This document shows positions 61,444 through 64,000 of a stretch of DNA of 64,000 nucleotides, in pieces. This stretch comes from UBA2334 sp964396895. GTDB lineage: Bacteria > Pseudomonadota > Gammaproteobacteria > Burkholderiales > Burkholderiaceae_C. The position numbers and the translations under genes are program-made. The DNA is taken from the NCBI GenBank assembly GCA_964396895.1, contig CAYNGJ010000002.1, positions 124,001-188,000 of the forward strand, read 5' to 3'. Each line of letters starts with the position of its first letter. Positions within the stretch are counted from its first letter, which is position 1. The notes under the pieces are model-generated. The model was not told the DNA's origin, ran no database searches, and saw nothing but the letters and a program-made list of their open reading frames with translations.

Positions 61444-61993
61444 AGTGTAAATTTTTCCCGCTGCCTTGGTCATGGTCATGGTCGGCTGCACCTTCGGCGT
61501 TGCCACCGTTGATTTTGAAAAAGCTCACACCCAGGCTGCCTTTGCCCACCTCTTCCAGTGTGGCTTCGCGCACGGCGTGTACCGCCAGTGTCAGTCGCAA
61601 GGCGATGCCGGCCAGCGGGTGGTTGGCGTCCAGCACCACGTGCTCGGGGTAGATTTCGGTCACGAAGTACAGCAATCCGGGGGGCGCCGCTGGGTTGCCG
61701 CCGGGTGGCAGTCCCTCGAACGCCATGCCCTCCTCCAGCTCGGCCGGGAACAGGTGGCGTGGCTCCAGGAACAGCAGCTGCTCCTTGAAGTCGCCAAAGG
61801 CGTCTTCGGGCTCCAGCTGTAATTGCACCTCGTCGCCAGCCGCCAGGCCGCGCAGGTGTTCTTCAATCTTGGCCAGCAGGTCTTCACCACCAATCAGGAA
61901 CTCGACAGGCTCATCCAGTGTGTCCAAGGTTTCGCCCAGGGTGTCTTTCAGCGTCCAGGTCAGGGCGGCGACGCATTGCTCAGTGATTTTCAT
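61442..61993 (-). CDS. slyD: SlyD-like FKBP peptidyl-prolyl isomerase
   Basis: A 183-residue isomerase/chaperone. The FKBP part has MKITEQCVAALTWTLKDTLG, EFLIGGEDLLAKIEEHL and the split by the flap (IF) domain with QLLFLEPRHLFP, then DANHPLAGIALRLTLAV. The C-terminal tail is short and has only DHDHD as a possible metal site, unlike the long His/Cys tail of E. coli SlyD. The last residues and stop come from repeat copy L. Its start codon lies only 14 bases from that of roxA. Confidence 0.9.
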   Translation of the reverse strand: MKITEQCVAALTWTLKDTLGETLDTLDEPVEFLIGGEDLLAKIEEHLRGLAAGDEVQLQLEPEDAFGDFKEQLLFLEPRHLFPAELEEGMAFEGLPPGGNPAAPPGLLYFVTEIYPEHVVLDANHPLAGIALRLTLAVHAVREATLEEVGKGSLGVSFFKINGGNAEGAADHDHDQGSGKNLH

Positions 61994-62007
61994 CCGACAA
62001 TTGTCCC

Positions 62008-63243
62008 ATGTCAGAACTCAACCCCACTCCCCCTGCCGCCGCGGTACTGCCTGGTCAGACCACCGATGTCACCCAGCCTTTGACCCTGTTGGGCGGGCTC
62101 AGTCCGGCGCAGTTCATGCGCCGCCACTGGCAGAAAAAGCCCTTGCTGGTCCGCCAGGCTGTGCCCGGTTTTCAGCCGCTGCTCAGCCGAACCGCCTTGT
62201 TTGACATGGCCCAGCAAGAAGACGTGGAGTCGCGCCTCATCATCCAGCAACTGGGGCAAGTCCCCGCGGCCACCGCCACCCGTGCCCGCCGTGCCAAGGC
62301 CAGCGCAGATGCGGGTCCAGGTTGGACCCTGGGCCACGGCCCGTTCAAAAAAACCGCCTTTCCGCCCCTGAGCCAACCGGGCTGGACCTTGCTGGTGCAA
62401 GGCGTGGACCTGCACGCCGACCCGGTGCACGCGCTGATGAACCGTTTCCGCTTTGTGCCAGATGCCCGTCTGGATGACCTGATGATTTCCTGGGCCAGTG
62501 AGGGCGGCGGCGTGGGCCCGCACTTTGACAGCTACGACGTGTTCCTGCTGCAAGCCGCCGGGCAACGCCGTTGGCGCATCGGTCGGCAGACCGACTTCAG
62601 CCTGCAAGAGGGGGTGCCCCTGAAAATCCTGACCCACTTTGTGCCTGAAGAAGAGCATGTGCTGGAGCCCGGCGACATGCTCTACCTGCCCCCGCGCTGG
62701 GCGCACGACGGCATCGCCGTGGACCAGGGGTGCATGACCTACTCCATCGGTTTTCGGGTTCCGCAGCGCGCCAGCCTGGCGGGAGAGCTGCTGCTGCGCA
62801 TGACCGACGCCTTCGAGGACAACACCCTCTACCGCGACGCCAACCAGCCCGCCACCGCCACACCGGCGGCACTGCCAGAGGGGCTGGGTGACTTTGCCCA
62901 CGACGCCTTGCAGCGATTGCTGGCCGACCGCCAGTCCCTGGCCTGTGCGCTGGGCGAAGTCATGACCGATCCCAAACCCAAGGTCTGGTTCGACGAGCCC
63001 CAGGAGGACTGGCAGCCCGGTGCACTTCGCCTGGACAGGCGCACCCGCATGATGTACGACGACAAGCACATTTTCATCAATGGCGATAGCTTCCGTGCAG
63101 GTGGCGCCGATGCACGCCTGATGCGGCAACTGGCCGATGCCCGTGGCCTTCCTGCCAAGACCGTGGGCAAGGCCAGCGCCGCCGCACAGGACCTGTTGGC
63201 CGACTGGCACAGTGCCGGGTGGTTGCATGTCGACCCCACCTGA
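62008..63243 (+). CDS. roxA: JmjC/cupin ribosomal protein hydroxylase, RoxA/YcfD-like
   Basis: A 411-residue 2-oxoglutarate/iron oxygenase; the E. coli homologue hydroxylates an arginine of ribosomal protein L16. It has PLTLLGGLSPAQFMRRHWQK, the iron-binding HxD in GPHFDSYDVFLL, LEPGDMLYLPPRWAHDGIA with the distal His, and a C-terminal winged-helix-like domain. A basic Ala-rich insert (TRARRAKASAD, about 92-102) is not usual. No ribosome site precedes the ATG; divergent slyD begins 14 bases away. The 3' end overlaps the next gene by 17 bases. Confidence 0.92.
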   Translation: MSELNPTPPAAAVLPGQTTDVTQPLTLLGGLSPAQFMRRHWQKKPLLVRQAVPGFQPLLSRTALFDMAQQEDVESRLIIQQLGQVPAATATRARRAKASADAGPGWTLGHGPFKKTAFPPLSQPGWTLLVQGVDLHADPVHALMNRFRFVPDARLDDLMISWASEGGGVGPHFDSYDVFLLQAAGQRRWRIGRQTDFSLQEGVPLKILTHFVPEEEHVLEPGDMLYLPPRWAHDGIAVDQGCMTYSIGFRVPQRASLAGELLLRMTDAFEDNTLYRDANQPATATPAALPEGLGDFAHDALQRLLADRQSLACALGEVMTDPKPKVWFDEPQEDWQPGALRLDRRTRMMYDDKHIFINGDSFRAGGADARLMRQLADARGLPAKTVGKASAAAQDLLADWHSAGWLHVDPT

Positions 63244-63733
63244 GCCACTTCATGTCCTGCCGCTGGGGCGCCTGCAGGGCGCCCAGGCGCTGGCGCAGGC
63301 CATCCGTGCGGCCGTTGAGCAGGCCAGCCGACAGGGCTGGCGTGAGTGGTGGTGGTCTGACGCGGACTTTGCCGATTGGCCACTGGGTGAGCCTGGGGTG
63401 GTGGACGCCTTGAACCGCTGGGCGCAAGGCGGCCGCCACCTGCGGTTGCTGGCCCGTGACTTTCAGGCCGTGCACCGGTTGCATCCCCGCTTTGTGCGGT
63501 GGCGCACCACCTGGGACCATTTGGTGGAAGCCAGGGTGGGCGCGACACTGTCCGAGCAGGACTTGCCCTCTTGTTGCTGGACACCCGTGTGGACCTGCCA
63601 GCGCATCGACCGCGTCAGGGGTGTCCTGTTGTGCAGCGATGACCCAGCGGCCCGCAGCGGCCTGCAGTTGTCGTTGCGAGAGGCGTGGGGGCGGGCCACC
63701 CCCGGGTTTGGGGCCAGCGTGCTCGGGCTCTGA
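63227..63733 (+). CDS. Conserved hypothetical protein overlapping roxA
   Basis: A 168-residue soluble product, MSTPPEPLHVLPLGRLQGAQ at the start, Trp-rich (GWREWWWSDADFADWPLG, FVRWRTTWDHLVEA) with a late CQRIDRVRGVLL. No motif that I recognise. It overlaps the roxA end by 17 bases and is probably translated from the same message. Confidence 0.72.
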   Translation: MSTPPEPLHVLPLGRLQGAQALAQAIRAAVEQASRQGWREWWWSDADFADWPLGEPGVVDALNRWAQGGRHLRLLARDFQAVHRLHPRFVRWRTTWDHLVEARVGATLSEQDLPSCCWTPVWTCQRIDRVRGVLLCSDDPAARSGLQLSLREAWGRATPGFGASVLGL

Positions 63734-63917
63734 CCGTCGGTCTACCGGGACTCCATGCCGGTGCAGATGTAAAAATGCGTACATCCCCTGACAGGGAAAA
63801 TACGGTTGACAGATTTTTCCAATACACTTGCGCCCGACCCGCTCTGCTGCTGAAGCCATTCAGTCGGGGTGGGCCAAGGGAAATCGCTGTTTCAGCTCCG
63901 TCAATCACTTAATCATC

Positions 63918-64000
63918 ATGAACAAAAACGTTTTGTTGGCCGCCCTGTTGGCCGCTGCTGCCCTCACCGCCTGTGGCAAAAAAGAAGAAGCCCCTGCGCC
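63918..64000 (+). CDS. 5' end of a lipoprotein gene, cut by the window edge
   Basis: The first 27 codons, MNKNVLLAALLAAAALTACG then KKEEAPA, form a lipoprotein signal (lipobox LTAC, Cys19) with a Lys/Glu/Ala/Pro linker. The rest lies outside the window, so the product cannot be named. The 184 bases before it contain TTGACA at 63806-63811, but no good -10 box at the right distance. Confidence 0.75.
   Translation, partial: MNKNVLLAALLAAAALTACGKKEEAPA

Overview
The window is high-GC, densely coded bacterial DNA. Gene content and order (xseB-ispA-dxs, polA next to a DUF2782 gene, ThrB2-type homoserine kinase next to a BPSS1780-type membrane gene, a RoxA-type ribosomal oxygenase, D-(-)-3-hydroxybutyrate oligomer hydrolase) point to a betaproteobacterium of the order Burkholderiales, most likely family Comamonadaceae. 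It reads as ordinary chromosome: I see no rRNA, tRNA, prophage, transposase, plasmid functions or CRISPR array.

Layout. 80-10477 is one coherent locus: a HAD phosphatase, a sigma-54 activator translationally coupled to it, a palindromic upstream site plus a near-consensus -24/-12 promoter, a five-gene branched-chain-amino-acid-type ABC importer, a lipoprotein 3-hydroxybutyrate oligomer hydrolase and an alpha/beta hydrolase. I read it as a sigma-54-controlled system that splits 3-hydroxybutyrate oligomers outside the inner membrane and imports the product. 10558-16837 holds an isochorismatase-GNAT fusion, a MarR-hydrolase pair with its operator, ferrochelatase, a HAD phosphatase, a GST, a small secreted protein and an HPF-like protein. 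16919-25451 holds an FAD oxidoreductase, DUF2069, a YihY protein, a P450 with a hydrolase, MetY and malonyl-CoA decarboxylase. 25516-28018 is a DEAD-box RNA helicase with a long structured leader. 28018-33619 has a TPR response regulator with Glu at the phospho-acceptor site, a GntR-controlled dehydrogenase/hydrolase locus and a Firmicutes-type GMP reductase. 33803-46675 carries uvrD, PhoX, a FlgO/FecR envelope cluster, homoserine kinase and polA. 46763-53626 has a chemoreceptor, a dienelactone hydrolase-like protein, a ZIP transporter, a sulfurtransferase, an EamA permease and a Rieske oxygenase. 53922-64000 has xseB-ispA-dxs, a TakP-like TRAP transporter, dut, slyD, roxA and the start of a lipoprotein gene.

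The feature that ordinary annotation would miss is a dispersed short repeat. I count 12 copies on both strands, all with the same fixed spacing: AGC-NN, 14 bases, NN-AAGCG, 10 bases, then usually a T run. Ten copies sit in gaps between genes, usually touching a start or stop codon, where they supply a Shine-Dalgarno sequence, start-codon context or C-terminal codons. Two copies lie inside uvrD and polA, in the same strand and the same reading frame, and add a similar peptide (SS-A/G-xxx-FYSK) to each enzyme.

All calls are from reading the sequence and remembered family motifs; no search was run.
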